DNA of 64,000 nucleotides from an uncultured Bacillota bacterium (GCA_927441425.1 CAKMKG010000017.1:82498-146497); one strand, 5' to 3'; positions 53,560 to 63,059 are shown, numbered from the stretch's first letter. The notes: a model not told the origin generated them from the letters alone. Numbers and translations are program-made.

Positions 53560-54201
53560 TATCATAAGAGGCACTCTGCCATTCATGGCAAGAAGCAGCC
53601 TTCGTTCCACTTCATACCAGTTAATCAACTCCCACCAAGAGTCGATATATTTTTGGCGTTCGTTTTGGTAATCCAGATAATATGCATGTTCCCATACATC
53701 ACAGACCAGAATGGGAATTCCGCTCCACTGGGTGAGGTTTTGATGCTTTTCAGCCTGAAGAATCTCCACTCTGTTCCACGTGGGTTGCCATGTCAGGATT
53801 CCCCATCCGGAACCCTCGACTTTGTTGGTTGCATTTTTAAACTGCTCTGTGAAAGCGGTAAAGTCTCCAAAATAACATTCGACTTGATACCGTGTATGCG
53901 GCCCGGGCTGTCCTCCCGTTCTCAACGGAGCCATAATAGTCCAGTAAATGCTGTGTAAAATGTGACCGGAACCTTGAAAAGCGAGTTCGTTCTCCCAGTA
54001 TTTTATATACTGATAACCGCCTCTTTTCCGTGCCTCGACCAGAGAAATCTCTGCATGATTCAGATCATCAACGTAAGCCTTGTGATGTCTATCATGATGG
54101 ATACGAAGTGTCTCTGCACTGATGACCGGCTCAAGGGCATGATAGCCAAAAGGTAGCGGAGGAAGGTGATGTTGTCCGGGGAGGATCATTGTGTATTCCA
54201 T
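53548..54201 (-). CDS. Fe/Mn superoxide dismutase, SodF-like
   Basis: 217 residues. Metal ligands are in place: His in IHHDRHHKAYV, His in GHILHSIYW, and Asp/His in VCDVWEHAYY. The stretch ILQAEKHQNLTQW followed by the C-terminal INWYEVERR part is like the SodF proteins of spore formers, which differ from the ordinary SodA. It removes superoxide; in spore formers members of this group have been linked to the coat. The first His motif starts after about 30 residues, a normal length. ATG 54201 has AGGAGG twelve bases upstream, a longer gap than usual; in-frame upstream codons are closed by a stop. Confidence 0.88.
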   Translation of the reverse strand: MEYTMILPGQHHLPPLPFGYHALEPVISAETLRIHHDRHHKAYVDDLNHAEISLVEARKRGGYQYIKYWENELAFQGSGHILHSIYWTIMAPLRTGGQPGPHTRYQVECYFGDFTAFTEQFKNATNKVEGSGWGILTWQPTWNRVEILQAEKHQNLTQWSGIPILVCDVWEHAYYLDYQNERQKYIDSWWELINWYEVERRLLLAMNGRVPLMIGNP

Positions 54202-54288
54202 TTTGATTCATAACCTCCTTGATTTGATTGTATTCATTGCATTGTATTCCTTTCCTCGGTGTCTTATGTATGTGATGGAATTGTTTTT

Positions 54289-54316
54289 CATATAAAACCT
54301 GCCATGCATATGTCAA
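54289..54316 (-). promoter_or_regulatory. Promoter of the superoxide dismutase gene
   Basis: Minus strand: TTGACA (54311-54316), 16-base spacer, TATATG (54289-54294). Confidence 0.55.
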
Positions 54317-54323
54317 GTTTTTG

Positions 54324-54332
54324 TGTTATAAT
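54324..54332 (+). promoter_or_regulatory. Extended -10 promoter of the WYL regulator operon
   Basis: TGTTATAAT: a TG one base before a perfect TATAAT (54327-54332), with no good -35, typical of extended -10 promoters. It is about 70 bases before the gene and back to back with the sod promoter. Confidence 0.4.
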
Positions 54333-54402
54333 AATTCCGGCCAACATGGAATGACGATTACCATACACTGTAAACTGAAAAAATGCAGTAAGGAGTGAAA
54401 GA

Positions 54403-55338
54403 ATGAAATTAGACAGATTGCTCTACATAATAACCTATCTCCTAAACCACAAGAAAGTAAAGGCACAGGAGCTGGCTGAGAATCTTGAGGTGTCGATACG
54501 CACGATTTACCGTGATATTGATGCGATTTCGCTCTCAGGCATCCCAATCGTTACCTATCAGGGGATGGACGGTGGAATCGGCATTATGGAAGGCTTTAAG
54601 CTAGATAAAAATTTGCTCACCGGCGAGGAAATCTGCAAAATCGTCAATGCATTAAAAGGCTTTCAGAGCATCAGTGAAGATGGAAAGGTGAAACAACTGA
54701 TCGAGAAGCTGTCCGGAATTACGGTAAATACGGAATTGATGCCGACTGGAAACGAAATCATGATTGATCTTTCCTCATGGAGCAAGAATGACCAATTGGG
54801 GAAGGAAATACAGAGAATGAAAGAAGCCATTCAACAGCACAAGCTGATCCATTTCCTGTATTATACAAATGAAAAGCTGACCGAAAGACAGGTTGAGCCG
54901 TACCAGCTTGTTTTTAAACAGTCCAATTGGTATCTTTATGCATACTGCCTTATTCGCAATGATTTCAGATTGTTCAAATTAAGAAGGATGAATAAGCTGA
55001 GTATTCAAAACATCTACTTTGAGCCAAGAAATTGTTCTGCTGAAGAGATGCAGTGGGAGGAAACCTATGACAGGGATGCTAATTTGGAAATTGTTGTGGT
55101 CTTCGATCCGTGTATGAAGTACGCCATCGATGATATTTTCGGAGTAAAGAACTATGAATATTTGGAAGACGGCAGGCTCAGAGTCTTATTCCATATGCCT
55201 GCAGGTCCATGGCTCTATGGGTTTCTGCTGGGATTCGGGGACAAGGCTGAAATTATGGAGCCCCTTGAACTCAGAGAAAAGTTAAGCACTATGGCGGATC
55301 AGATCTCGAAGGTGTATCGGAAGGAAAAAGCGGAGTAA
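54403..55338 (+). CDS. HTH and WYL-domain transcriptional regulator (YafY type)
   Basis: 311 residues. N-terminal HTH_11 helix-turn-helix: AQELAENLEVSIRTIYRDIDAI. The centre to C-terminus holds a WYL domain: FLYYTNEKLTERQVEPYQL, NWYLYAYCL, and the WCX-like C-terminal part. WYL domains sense small ligands or nucleic acid. AAGGAG is ten bases before the ATG. It is probably co-transcribed with the ferredoxin-flavodoxin and MATE genes, six bases apart from the next gene, and may regulate them; the stimulus is unknown. Confidence 0.9.
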   Translation: MKLDRLLYIITYLLNHKKVKAQELAENLEVSIRTIYRDIDAISLSGIPIVTYQGMDGGIGIMEGFKLDKNLLTGEEICKIVNALKGFQSISEDGKVKQLIEKLSGITVNTELMPTGNEIMIDLSSWSKNDQLGKEIQRMKEAIQQHKLIHFLYYTNEKLTERQVEPYQLVFKQSNWYLYAYCLIRNDFRLFKLRRMNKLSIQNIYFEPRNCSAEEMQWEETYDRDANLEIVVVFDPCMKYAIDDIFGVKNYEYLEDGRLRVLFHMPAGPWLYGFLLGFGDKAEIMEPLELREKLSTMADQISKVYRKEKAE

Positions 55339-55344
55339 CCTAAT

Positions 55345-56061
55345 ATGAAAACCATCGGAATTTTTTATTTTTCTGGCAGCGGAAATACGGAGCTTGTTGC
55401 TGATATCATAAGAGATCAATTTGAGGAACTGGGCTGCATCGTTGATTTGATCCGCATGGAGGACATCATAAAGGCGGGTCTGCATCTTGATCCCGACCAG
55501 TATGATTATCTGGGAATTGGGAGCCAGGTCATCGGTTTTGGTGTTCCGAGGCTTGTAATAGAGTTTATTCGTGATCTTCCCAACTCTGAGGGAAAGAAGA
55601 CGTTTTTATTTCGTACGGCGGGAGGAGTTGCACCGATAAATTGTGATGCTTCTACTCGAATCATACGAAGCTTGGTGGAAAAAGGGTATGAAGTGCAATA
55701 TGAAAGAGTATTTTTAGAGTCTATGAAAAGCACGGCTGAGACTATGTGCTTGGAAATTCTGCGTGGGGAACAGCACATTCTCAAGACAGGGATAGGACTT
55801 CGGCTTTTGATGGGCATGGCCAGAACACTTTCTTCAGGGATCTTACCCTTTATGGGGAGCGACTTGGTTATTGATCAAGCTTGTACCCATTGCGGACGTT
55901 GCATCAAGAACTGTCCGTCAGGAAATATCTATGAAAAGAACGGAAGAATCCGGTTTGGACATTCCTGCAGCAGCTGTATGCGATGCATTTACTCCTGTCC
56001 GAATCAAGCGATTCGTTTCAGGATTCTCACGTTCTTAAATAATAATTTGCAACATTATTAA
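55345..56061 (+). CDS. EFR1-type ferredoxin/flavodoxin-like protein
   Basis: 238 residues. The N-terminal flavodoxin-like domain has the phosphate loop FYFSGSGNTELVA, then YDYLGIGSQVIGFGVP. The C-terminus has two 4Fe-4S ferredoxin motifs: CTHCGRCIKNCP and CSSCMRCIYSCP. So it likely carries electrons between FMN and Fe-S clusters, in an anaerobic reduction. Six bases after the WYL regulator. Related proteins are named EFR1-family ferrodoxin. Partner enzyme unknown; the MATE exporter next door suggests linked detoxification, which is inference. Confidence 0.9.
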   Translation: MKTIGIFYFSGSGNTELVADIIRDQFEELGCIVDLIRMEDIIKAGLHLDPDQYDYLGIGSQVIGFGVPRLVIEFIRDLPNSEGKKTFLFRTAGGVAPINCDASTRIIRSLVEKGYEVQYERVFLESMKSTAETMCLEILRGEQHILKTGIGLRLLMGMARTLSSGILPFMGSDLVIDQACTHCGRCIKNCPSGNIYEKNGRIRFGHSCSSCMRCIYSCPNQAIRFRILTFLNNNLQHY

Positions 56062-56084
56062 ACGAGGTCACGGAGGCTTGTATT

Positions 56085-57488
56085 ATGTCAGAATTGGATC
56101 ATAAAACGGAACGTATGGGAGAATATCCCGTCGGTAAACTTCTCATGGAGTTCTCGATACCGGCAATCATCGCCATGATAGCGAATGCTTTATATCATGT
56201 GGTAGACAGCATTTTCGTAGGGAGGGGAGTGGGATCCCTGGCCCTTACTGCAGTAACCATAGCTTTCCCCATCATGATTATGCTCATGGCATTCGGTATG
56301 CTTATCGGGATCGGATCAACAGCCCTTATTTCTCTCAAGCTTGGACAACAGAAGCGTGAGGAAGCGGAGCAGATTCTAGGAACTGCATTTGCCTTGACAC
56401 TCCTATTCGGAGTTGTGATTACGGTTGTTTTACTTTTATTTCTGGATCCCATTCTGAGGTTTTTAGGCGCAACCCCTGATGTCTTCGGGTATGCAAAACA
56501 GTTCACTACCGTGATTTTGATCGGAACGGTGTTTCAGTTTATCTCCTTTGGTTTGAATAATATCATCCGTGCAGAGGGAAACCCTATGATCTCTATGGCT
56601 ACGATGTTGTTTTCTGCTGTTTTAAACACCATACTGAATCCGATTTTCATATTCATCTTCCACTGGGGAGTGATTGGATCTGCACTTGCGACGGTAATCA
56701 CGCAGATCATCATATCAGGATATATCATCTATCACTTTACAATCGGTCACAGCAATCTGAAGCTGTATAAGAACAATATCAGAGTACGGGTTGATTTACT
56801 GGGTAAAATCACAGCCATCGGACTTTCTCCATTTCTACTGCAAATGGCAGCAAGTGTAACCCTGTTTATTTTCAACAACAATCTGTTGATCTACGGCGGT
56901 GAAATGGCCGTTGCGGCAATGGGCGTTATCAATCGTGTCATCATGATGCTGCTGATGCCAATTTTCGGGATCAATCAGGGAGCGCAGCCGATCATCGGTT
57001 ACAATTACGGAGCGAAAAAGTTCGATCGAGTAAAAAGTACCCTAAAGCTTGCATCCATTGCTGCAACGCTGATCTGTGTCTTCGGATTTACAATTTCAGA
57101 GGTATTTAGCCATCAAATCATCGGACTCTTTAATAAGGATCAGGAATTGATTGAAATTGGAACACGAGGGATAAGAATTTTTATGATCATGCTGCCGATC
57201 GTAGGAGTACAAATTGTCATAACCAACTATTTCCAATCAGTTGGAAAGGCTTCAAAAGCGATTCTGCTTAGCCTTACGCGACAGGTGCTTTTCCTGATCC
57301 CTTTGATTATGATCCTGCCCACCTTCTTTCAGCTGGATGGCATCTGGATGGCAGGTCCCATTGCTGATTTCTCATCCTCATTGCTGGCGGTCATTTTGCT
57401 TCGAAAAGAATTCCGATATCTACAGACGAAGCATGATCAGATCGGAGATCATATGGAAAGAAATTCAACCGAAAAGGGGATATTATAG
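56085..57488 (+). CDS. MATE-family efflux transporter
   Basis: 467 residues, twelve predicted helices in two homologous halves. Start MSELDHKTERMGEYPVGKLL, then FSIPAIIAMIANALYHVVDS, the standard first MATE helix, with GINQGAQPIIGYNYGAKKFDR in the second half, a conserved MATE region. MATE proteins export cationic drugs by Na+ or H+ antiport. GGAGG lies nine bases before ATG 56085, 23 bases after the ferredoxin gene. Likely the effector of the WYL-controlled operon. Confidence 0.92.
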   Translation: MSELDHKTERMGEYPVGKLLMEFSIPAIIAMIANALYHVVDSIFVGRGVGSLALTAVTIAFPIMIMLMAFGMLIGIGSTALISLKLGQQKREEAEQILGTAFALTLLFGVVITVVLLLFLDPILRFLGATPDVFGYAKQFTTVILIGTVFQFISFGLNNIIRAEGNPMISMATMLFSAVLNTILNPIFIFIFHWGVIGSALATVITQIIISGYIIYHFTIGHSNLKLYKNNIRVRVDLLGKITAIGLSPFLLQMAASVTLFIFNNNLLIYGGEMAVAAMGVINRVIMMLLMPIFGINQGAQPIIGYNYGAKKFDRVKSTLKLASIAATLICVFGFTISEVFSHQIIGLFNKDQELIEIGTRGIRIFMIMLPIVGVQIVITNYFQSVGKASKAILLSLTRQVLFLIPLIMILPTFFQLDGIWMAGPIADFSSSLLAVILLRKEFRYLQTKHDQIGDHMERNSTEKGIL

Positions 57489-57508
57489 CGAACGTAACAG
57501 GGCATATA

Positions 57509-58579
57509 TTATTGCAGGCTGTTATATAGAAAGTAAAGGAGAACTCTGTTGGGATCTTGACTGAGCTCCCAGATCATGGCACCCCTGAGGCCGTTTGACT
57601 TGATGTAATCCGTTTTAAACCGGATTGACTCGGCGTCATCATAGCTAATGAAAATCGAGCCGTTAAATAACCAGGGGACTTTTGACTGAGGATGAAAATA
57701 TCTCGTAAAACCCGGGGAATTCAGATAATATGCGGAAACCTGGGCGAAGGTGATGGAATTTGCACCGGAAAATGGCTGATATAAACCATAATTAAAATTA
57801 TTTACTGATCCATAAATATAGCCGTAAAAGGGGATGCCCATCACCAGCTTCTCAGTCGGAAAAGATGCCTGCGTCCAGGACCGGACCCCGGAATCCACGC
57901 TCCACTTGTATTGGGGTGACGGATCGTTGTTCAAGTACAACGGTGCATTAAAATCTGTGTAGGTATCCCAGGTCCCATGGATATCATAGGTCATAATGCA
58001 GGCATAATCCAAATATGGATGAATCAGCGACAATTCTGTATTCTGTGCATAATAACTGCCGGAACCGCCCGCAATGGTGAGGAGGTAATGCCTCCCGTCG
58101 ATAGACCCTTGGGCATCTAGGTCTTCTCGCAGCCTTTGAAGCAACAAAGTAAAGTTGCGCTTATCCTCGGGACGTCGGATATTTGTAGGTAAGCCGCCAG
58201 CGACAGGATATTCCCAATCGATATCCACACCGTCAAATCCATACTGCCGAATAAAAGCGACACAGCTGTCGGAAAAAGTCCTCCGGGAAGCATCCGTCAG
58301 GGCAATATCGGAAAACAAGCCGGACCAGGTCCAGCCGCCAACCGAGATCAGCGTTTTTAATTCCGGGTTTGTCTGCTTTAATGCGTTTAGTAAGGTAAAA
58401 TTAAATGGATCAATATAGGGGTATCCCAAAGTAATCCTTAAATCCGGTCCGATATTTGCGAAAGCATAATTGATATGGGTAAGCCGGGTCGCATCGATTT
58501 GAGCCGGAGTAAATCCGGTATTCGCCGCCCATGCAGCATAATAACCGACGATTGTTCTTCCATTCATCCTCTTTGACAT
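57509..58579 (-). CDS. Glycoside hydrolase family 18 (chitinase-like), no signal peptide
   Basis: 356 residues. Catalytic motif FDGVDIDWEYP (Asp116, Asp119, Asp121, Glu123), with the barrel strands [32 protein letters not shown] and a final AMIWELSQDP. The enzyme would cleave chitin-like or peptidoglycan-like N-acetylglucosamine polymers, retaining, with Glu123 as acid/base. No signal peptide is visible, so it may be cytoplasmic, leave by another route, or act in the mother cell of a sporulating bacterium. Closely similar along its length to the gene at 59192-60460, which has an N-terminal membrane anchor. Start ATG 58579 has a poor ribosome site; ATG 58567 is also possible. Confidence 0.9.
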   Translation of the reverse strand: MSKRMNGRTIVGYYAAWAANTGFTPAQIDATRLTHINYAFANIGPDLRITLGYPYIDPFNFTLLNALKQTNPELKTLISVGGWTWSGLFSDIALTDASRRTFSDSCVAFIRQYGFDGVDIDWEYPVAGGLPTNIRRPEDKRNFTLLLQRLREDLDAQGSIDGRHYLLTIAGGSGSYYAQNTELSLIHPYLDYACIMTYDIHGTWDTYTDFNAPLYLNNDPSPQYKWSVDSGVRSWTQASFPTEKLVMGIPFYGYIYGSVNNFNYGLYQPFSGANSITFAQVSAYYLNSPGFTRYFHPQSKVPWLFNGSIFISYDDAESIRFKTDYIKSNGLRGAMIWELSQDPNRVLLYFLYNSLQ

Positions 58580-58605
58580 CCTCTCAAATATTTTAGAAAG
58601 TATAT

Positions 58606-58617
58606 CATATGCATATG
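58606..58617. promoter_or_regulatory. Palindrome CATATGCATATG between divergent genes
   Basis: A perfect 12-bp palindrome between the GH18 gene and the DUF6512-like gene, possibly a regulator site for either; no second copy was noticed. Confidence 0.25.
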
Positions 58618-58654
58618 AATTTCAAGCTGTGAATTGAAAGGAAGTGTTACTTTG

Positions 58655-59200
58655 ATGAACCAGAAAATAAGAGTGGGAAAAGATGCTGTTGTGTGCTGGA
58701 TCCTTGTGGGGATTCCGGTGATCAGTGTTGCCGGCAGCGTCATGCATTTTGTTTACGATTGGTCGGGAGGACTGCGAATCGTCGGGCTGATTGCGCCGGT
58801 CAACGAAAGTGTTTGGGAACATCTGAAGCTGATTTTTTGGCCTTCTCTTCTTTGGTGGATCTTCGGATATCCTGGTATTAAAAAAAAGGATACAATTTCG
58901 GGCAGCCAATGGTTCTGCTCCGGTGCAGCCGGCCTTTTCGCCGGGATGCTGTTTATTGTATCCTTTTTTTATACCTATACCGGAGCCCTCGGGATACACT
59001 CCCTGTTTCTCGATATTTTATCCTTTGTATTGGGCGTTGCGGCGGAGCAGCTTATCGCTCTGCACTTTTATCGTTATGCCAAGACAAATAAAACAGCGCT
59101 TATTTTTGCCGGATTCTTCTTCCTTTTCTTTGGAGCGGTATTTATTCTCTTTACCTTGTCTCCGCCGGATCTCCCAATTTTTGTGGATCCCTCATTGTAG
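58655..59200 (+). CDS. DUF6512-like small membrane protein
   Basis: 181 residues from ATG 58655 (GGAAG about ten bases upstream; TTG 58634 and 58652 are in frame). Five or so hydrophobic helices: [20 protein letters not shown], a [14 protein letters not shown] turn (the feature I link with DUF6512), then three more, ending in a [11 protein letters not shown] tail. No known function. It is placed between the two GH18 genes and transcribed against the second one, whose stop it overlaps by 9 bases. Confidence 0.75.
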   Translation: MNQKIRVGKDAVVCWILVGIPVISVAGSVMHFVYDWSGGLRIVGLIAPVNESVWEHLKLIFWPSLLWWIFGYPGIKKKDTISGSQWFCSGAAGLFAGMLFIVSFFYTYTGALGIHSLFLDILSFVLGVAAEQLIALHFYRYAKTNKTALIFAGFFFLFFGAVFILFTLSPPDLPIFVDPSL

Positions 59201-60460
59201 TCCTTTATATACCTCGTTCAGCAGCACGCTGTCAGGGTCCTGGCTAAGCTCCCAAACCATGGCACCACCCAGTTCTTTTGATTTGATATAATCGGTCTTG
59301 ATTTTGATGGATTCAGGATCTTCATAGGTTATGAAGGTACTGCCATTAAACAGCCACGGAACCTTAGACTGGGGATGGAAATATCGTTGATAGCCATGCT
59401 TGCCAAGATAATTCTTTTCGATCAGATGATAGCTGATGGAGCTTGAGCCGGAGAAGTTGCGATACAAACCGTGATTGACGTCCTTCACTGAAGAATATCG
59501 ATACCCATAAAAGGGAATGCCCAACACGAGCTTGTCCATGGGAAATGATGCCTGCTCCCATGCGCGAATGCTGGTATCAACGCTGGATTTGTACTGGGGG
59601 GAAGGGTCAGTGTTATGATAGAGAGGTGCATGGAAATCCGTATAGAGATCCCATGTACCGTGAAGATCATAGGTCATGATTGTAACATAATCCAGAAAAG
59701 GGTGAATGGAAGAAAGCTCGATATGATTCAGATAGGTGCTTCCGGCTCCCGCCGCGATGGTCAGTAGATAATGCTTCTGATCGATCGCTCCTTGTGCGTC
59801 CAGCTTTTCTCTGATTTCCTTCAACAGAAGAGTAAAGTTTTGTTTATCAACGGCACGCCTGCTATTGCTGGGAAGTCCACCGCTAACGGGATATTCCCAG
59901 TCAAGGTCCACCCCGTCAAATCCATGGAGCTTCATAAAAGCGACACAACTGTCGGAAAATACCGCCCGGGAAGTATCTGTAAGAGCCACATCAGAAAATC
60001 TGCCTGACCAAGTCCAGCCGCCTACGGAGATCAATGTTTTCAAATGGGGATTTTCTATTTTTAATTTGTTTAATAATCTGAAATTATCAGGATCCTGATC
60101 GGGATAACCCATGGTGATTTTCAGATCTTTCCCGATGTTCGCAAAAGCGTAGTTGATATGAGTAAGCTTCGAAGCGTCGATCCGATCCGGCGTAAAGGTT
60201 CCATAGGAAGCCCATGCGGCATAGTATCCGACCAGTTTATCTTCGATAGGTAAATCAGATTTCTTTGCCGGTACCGTGCTACCGGGAGCGACCAATCTTT
60301 CTTCTGTGGTTTCACCTTTCCCAGTAAAATGGTAGGATGCTGCAACACGTATGGAGGCAGCACGGCCTTCGATTGTTGCAAAGGTCGCACTATTAACTGC
60401 CGTGATGACAATCAGAATTAGGGAAAGGGTAAATGCGAGGATTGCTTTCACATTACTCAT
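59192..60460 (-). CDS. Glycoside hydrolase family 18, membrane-anchored or secreted paralogue
   Basis: 422 residues. N-terminal hydrophobic helix ([21 protein letters not shown]), then a 55-residue linker and the GH18 domain with [11 protein letters not shown] (Asp182, Asp185, Asp187, Glu189), [22 protein letters not shown] and [10 protein letters not shown]. The catalytic domain runs parallel to the 57509-58579 protein through its whole length and ends in the same residues (YKGLQ/YNSLQ), so it is a duplication with a gained or lost N-terminal anchor. It would act on the outside of the membrane. The preceding start ATG 60460 has a weak ribosome site. Substrate not shown. Confidence 0.92.
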   Translation of the reverse strand: MSNVKAILAFTLSLILIVITAVNSATFATIEGRAASIRVAASYHFTGKGETTEERLVAPGSTVPAKKSDLPIEDKLVGYYAAWASYGTFTPDRIDASKLTHINYAFANIGKDLKITMGYPDQDPDNFRLLNKLKIENPHLKTLISVGGWTWSGRFSDVALTDTSRAVFSDSCVAFMKLHGFDGVDLDWEYPVSGGLPSNSRRAVDKQNFTLLLKEIREKLDAQGAIDQKHYLLTIAAGAGSTYLNHIELSSIHPFLDYVTIMTYDLHGTWDLYTDFHAPLYHNTDPSPQYKSSVDTSIRAWEQASFPMDKLVLGIPFYGYRYSSVKDVNHGLYRNFSGSSSISYHLIEKNYLGKHGYQRYFHPQSKVPWLFNGSTFITYEDPESIKIKTDYIKSKELGGAMVWELSQDPDSVLLNEVYKGLQ

Positions 60461-60593
60461 AATCTTGTCCTCTTTAACCAGTACGTTTATGTTGCGATCA
60501 GTATACCATAACCCCAGCCCCCGGGAACAGGTTCAATATCTGGAAAATGTTGAAGGATGAGTCATATTGGCTACAGTAGTGAAAGCGTTAACA

Positions 60594-60623
60594 TTGGACA
60601 AGCTGAGAGAGCGGCGGTATAAT
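60594..60623 (+). promoter_or_regulatory. Promoter of the aldo/keto reductase gene
   Basis: TTGGAC (60594-60599), 18-base spacer, TATAAT (60618-60623). The gene's reading frame is open upstream through this promoter, which supports the downstream start at 60663. Confidence 0.6.
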
Positions 60624-60662
60624 AAAATGGAATTGATACTATTTTGGAAAGAGGGGTTGATG

Positions 60663-61580
60663 ATGAAAAAAATTAGAATTGGAAACAGCGAAATCATAGC
60701 ATCAAATATCGCGCTGGGTTGTTTTAGAATGCATACCTTAACATTAAAGGAAGCGGGCGTACTCATTCACACCGCTTTGGAACAGGGAATTGATTTCTTT
60801 GATCATGCGGATAAGTACGGGGAAGGAAGCTGTGAGGAGATTTTCGCTAAAGCGGCAAATATGACGCCGGACATGAGGGAGAGGATTTTTATACAGTCGA
60901 AGTGCGGAATCCGTCCGACAAGCTTTGATTTCTCCAAGGAACATATTCTCGACGCCGTTGATGGGAGCCTTAAAAGGTTAAAAACAGAGTATCTGGATGT
61001 TCTTCTGCTTCATAGACCCGATGCTCTTGTGGAGCCTGAGGAGGTTGCGGAGGCATTCACGCTTCTCCACAGCAGTGGCAAGGTTCGCTATTTCGGAGTC
61101 AGTAACCAGAATCCAATGCAGATCGAGCTGCTCAATAAATACCTCAACCAAAAGCTTATCATCAATCAACTCCAGTTTGGGATTATGAATACAGGGATGA
61201 TCGACGCGGGGTTAAATGTAAATATGCAAAATAGCCGTTCCGTGGATCATGACGGTAGTATTTTAGATTACTGCCGACTGAAGGACATTACAATACAAGC
61301 ATGGTCGCCCTTCCAATACGGATTTTTTGACGGTGTTTACCTGGATAATGACCAATTTCCTGAACTGAACAGACAGATCAGTCGTTTGTCGGATGAAAAG
61401 GGTGTCCCCAATACAGCCATCGTAGCCGCATGGATCGCGCGTCATCCCGCAAAAATGCAGACAATCGCAGGAACCACAAAGCCTTCCCGGCTGAAAGATT
61501 TGTGTCAGGCATCAAGCATAGAACTGACCAGACAAGAGTGGTATGATATCTATCTCTCGGCAGGCAATCTTTTGCCGTAA
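60663..61580 (+). CDS. Aldo/keto reductase
   Basis: 305 residues from ATG 60663 (GAGGGG six bases upstream; ATG 60660 is also possible). The catalytic tetrad of the NADPH-dependent aldo/keto reductase barrel is Asp47, Tyr52 (DKYGEG), Lys80 (QSKCG) and His117 (LLHRPD). GVSNQNPMQIELL is the barrel strand 6 motif. Similar to the YdhF group of small aldehyde reductases. It ends six bases from the convergent PadR gene. A stress-response aldehyde reductase is the probable role; the substrate is not known. Confidence 0.92.
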   Translation: MKKIRIGNSEIIASNIALGCFRMHTLTLKEAGVLIHTALEQGIDFFDHADKYGEGSCEEIFAKAANMTPDMRERIFIQSKCGIRPTSFDFSKEHILDAVDGSLKRLKTEYLDVLLLHRPDALVEPEEVAEAFTLLHSSGKVRYFGVSNQNPMQIELLNKYLNQKLIINQLQFGIMNTGMIDAGLNVNMQNSRSVDHDGSILDYCRLKDITIQAWSPFQYGFFDGVYLDNDQFPELNRQISRLSDEKGVPNTAIVAAWIARHPAKMQTIAGTTKPSRLKDLCQASSIELTRQEWYDIYLSAGNLLP

Positions 61581-61586
61581 ACCCTG

Positions 61587-62129
61587 CTACTCCTCTATAC
61601 GTGCCAGCTGCGCGCGGACCTTGCGGACCCAAGTCAATTCACTTTGGTAGGTTGACATCAGATTTACGGATATCATGTTCCAAAGAAAGGTTTCTCGCTG
61701 TGATCGGTTAGGCCAGTCCTTTTCGCGGTCATATTTCTCTTTTTGCTGGATCAGCTGGCCTTCTATTTCCTTTTCGTATTTGGTCAGAAGGCCTGCTAAC
61801 TCCTCCTTGCTGAGCATATCAGCCCATGCCAACTGAATCAGAAATGGTTTCTTAAACTCTGGCGCTTCTTTCGCAGTGATGATCCACTCCTTAAGCTCTG
61901 ACATCCCTTTTGCTGTTACGGAATAGATTTTCTTTGAAGGAGAACCATCCTGATGAATGGTTTCATATTGAATCATTCCATCCTTCTGCAGTTGCAGGAG
62001 AGATTTATAAATCTGATTGTTATTTCCTGACCAGTACAGATAGGTTGAATCCTCAAATACTTTTTTTAATTCATACCCACTGGACGGTCTCCAGCTTAAG
62101 AGTCCTAAAATCGCATATTGTATTGTCAT
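61587..62129 (-). CDS. PadR-family transcriptional regulator
   Basis: 180 residues: a winged helix of the PadR type (YAILGLLSWRPSSGYELKKVF, then NNNQIYKSLLQLQKDGMI and the wing KKIYSVTAKG) followed by a long helical C-terminal dimerisation part (Vir_act_alpha_C), 95-180. PadR regulators bind phenolics or drugs and repress their target genes. Its upstream region has AT-rich palindromes (ATATAATTATAT at 62184-62195; AACATATGTT at 62213-62222) that could be its operators. Convergent with the aldo/keto reductase, divergent from the TetR gene. Confidence 0.92.
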   Translation of the reverse strand: MTIQYAILGLLSWRPSSGYELKKVFEDSTYLYWSGNNNQIYKSLLQLQKDGMIQYETIHQDGSPSKKIYSVTAKGMSELKEWIITAKEAPEFKKPFLIQLAWADMLSKEELAGLLTKYEKEIEGQLIQQKEKYDREKDWPNRSQRETFLWNMISVNLMSTYQSELTWVRKVRAQLARIEE

Positions 62130-62271
62130 CTCTTCTCCTTCATTCTCATCATTGAAAGGTAATGTAAAAATTAAGTATATATCATATAATTATATAGCAA
62201 TATGGTATTTATAACATATGTTGCATAGGAAAGTCAAGAGCTGGATAATTTACTGCTTTGATAATATGATA

Positions 62272-62300
62272 TTGACTATAAGACACGCGTGTCATATAAT
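62272..62300 (+). promoter_or_regulatory. Promoter of the TetR gene with operator in the spacer
   Basis: TTGACT (62272-62277), 17-base spacer, perfect TATAAT (62295-62300). Confidence 0.78.
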
Positions 62301-62323
62301 TGAAATGAAGAGACATTGGTGTC
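62282..62323. promoter_or_regulatory. Two candidate TetR operators
   Basis: GACACGCGTGTC (62282-62293), a perfect palindrome inside the promoter spacer, and a second related site GACATTGGTGTC (62312-62323), near-palindromic, downstream of the -10. The centres are 30 bases apart, about three helix turns. Placement fits autorepression by the adjacent TetR. Confidence 0.6.
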
Positions 62324-62343
62324 GCAAGAGAAAGGATGAGGAA

Positions 62344-62916
62344 ATGGCGGAAAAAGGAATCAAAACAAGACAATCTATCATCAACACTGCTGCAGGCCTA
62401 TTCTCCCAGAAAGGCTTTACTGCAGTGACCATGAAAGATATTTGCGAGGTATGCAAATTGAGTCGTGGCGGACTGTACCGGCATTTCGGCTCCACGAAAG
62501 AGATCTTCATCGAGGTGCTGGAGAGAGATGAAAATAATGCAGAGGAAAGCATCGATCAGGCGATTGCTTTAGGTCTGTCGGCGAAAAGGCTCCTGGAAGG
62601 GTTTTTCCAGCTGCAGAAAAACGACATTGCCTATAGCAAAAATCGGATAGAGGTTGCAGTGTATGAATTCTCAGTAGCCTATCCCGACCAAAAGGAATAT
62701 TTGGAGGAGCGGTATCATTCAACTGTAAGAATCTTTGCAAAGCTCATCGACTACGGACAAAAAAAGGGTGAACTCCTTGAAGGGGATTCAGTCATGCTAG
62801 CGGAACATATCGTGATCTTCCTTGAGGGACTGAAGCTCTCTTCCAAAATAATCGAAATATCCGAGGATTTTCTCACAAAACAGTTTGCCATTTTAAACAA
62901 ACAATTTATGAAATAA
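62344..62916 (+). CDS. TetR/AcrR-family transcriptional regulator
   Basis: 190 residues from ATG 62344 (AGGATGAGG upstream; a TTG 62218 frame extends upstream through the promoter and is unlikely). HTH at the N-terminus: FTAVTMKDICEVCKLSRGGLYRHFGSTKEIF, a standard TetR helix-turn-helix with the G-L-Y-R-H-F core. The C-terminal part would be ligand binding. It probably represses itself through the operators at 62282 and 62312; other targets are not visible nearby. Confidence 0.92.
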   Translation: MAEKGIKTRQSIINTAAGLFSQKGFTAVTMKDICEVCKLSRGGLYRHFGSTKEIFIEVLERDENNAEESIDQAIALGLSAKRLLEGFFQLQKNDIAYSKNRIEVAVYEFSVAYPDQKEYLEERYHSTVRIFAKLIDYGQKKGELLEGDSVMLAEHIVIFLEGLKLSSKIIEISEDFLTKQFAILNKQFMK

Positions 62917-63059
62917 GCCGACCGCGATAGAAATTCTATTTAAATTGAAGCATTTCGCGTAGGATTATAGGATAGAAATAACATGATATAATAATAACAC
63001 GTAATATAAGTAACATATAAAGAGTGGCTTAAAATAAGCATCAAGGGAGGGGATTCAAA

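Noticed and set aside
60567..60662. Extra N-terminal codons of the aldo/keto reductase frame
   Set aside because: They contain the promoter (60594-60623) and lack the family's start; GAGGGG precedes ATG 60663.
62218..62343. Extra N-terminal codons of the TetR frame
   Set aside because: The promoter and both operator palindromes lie in this stretch.
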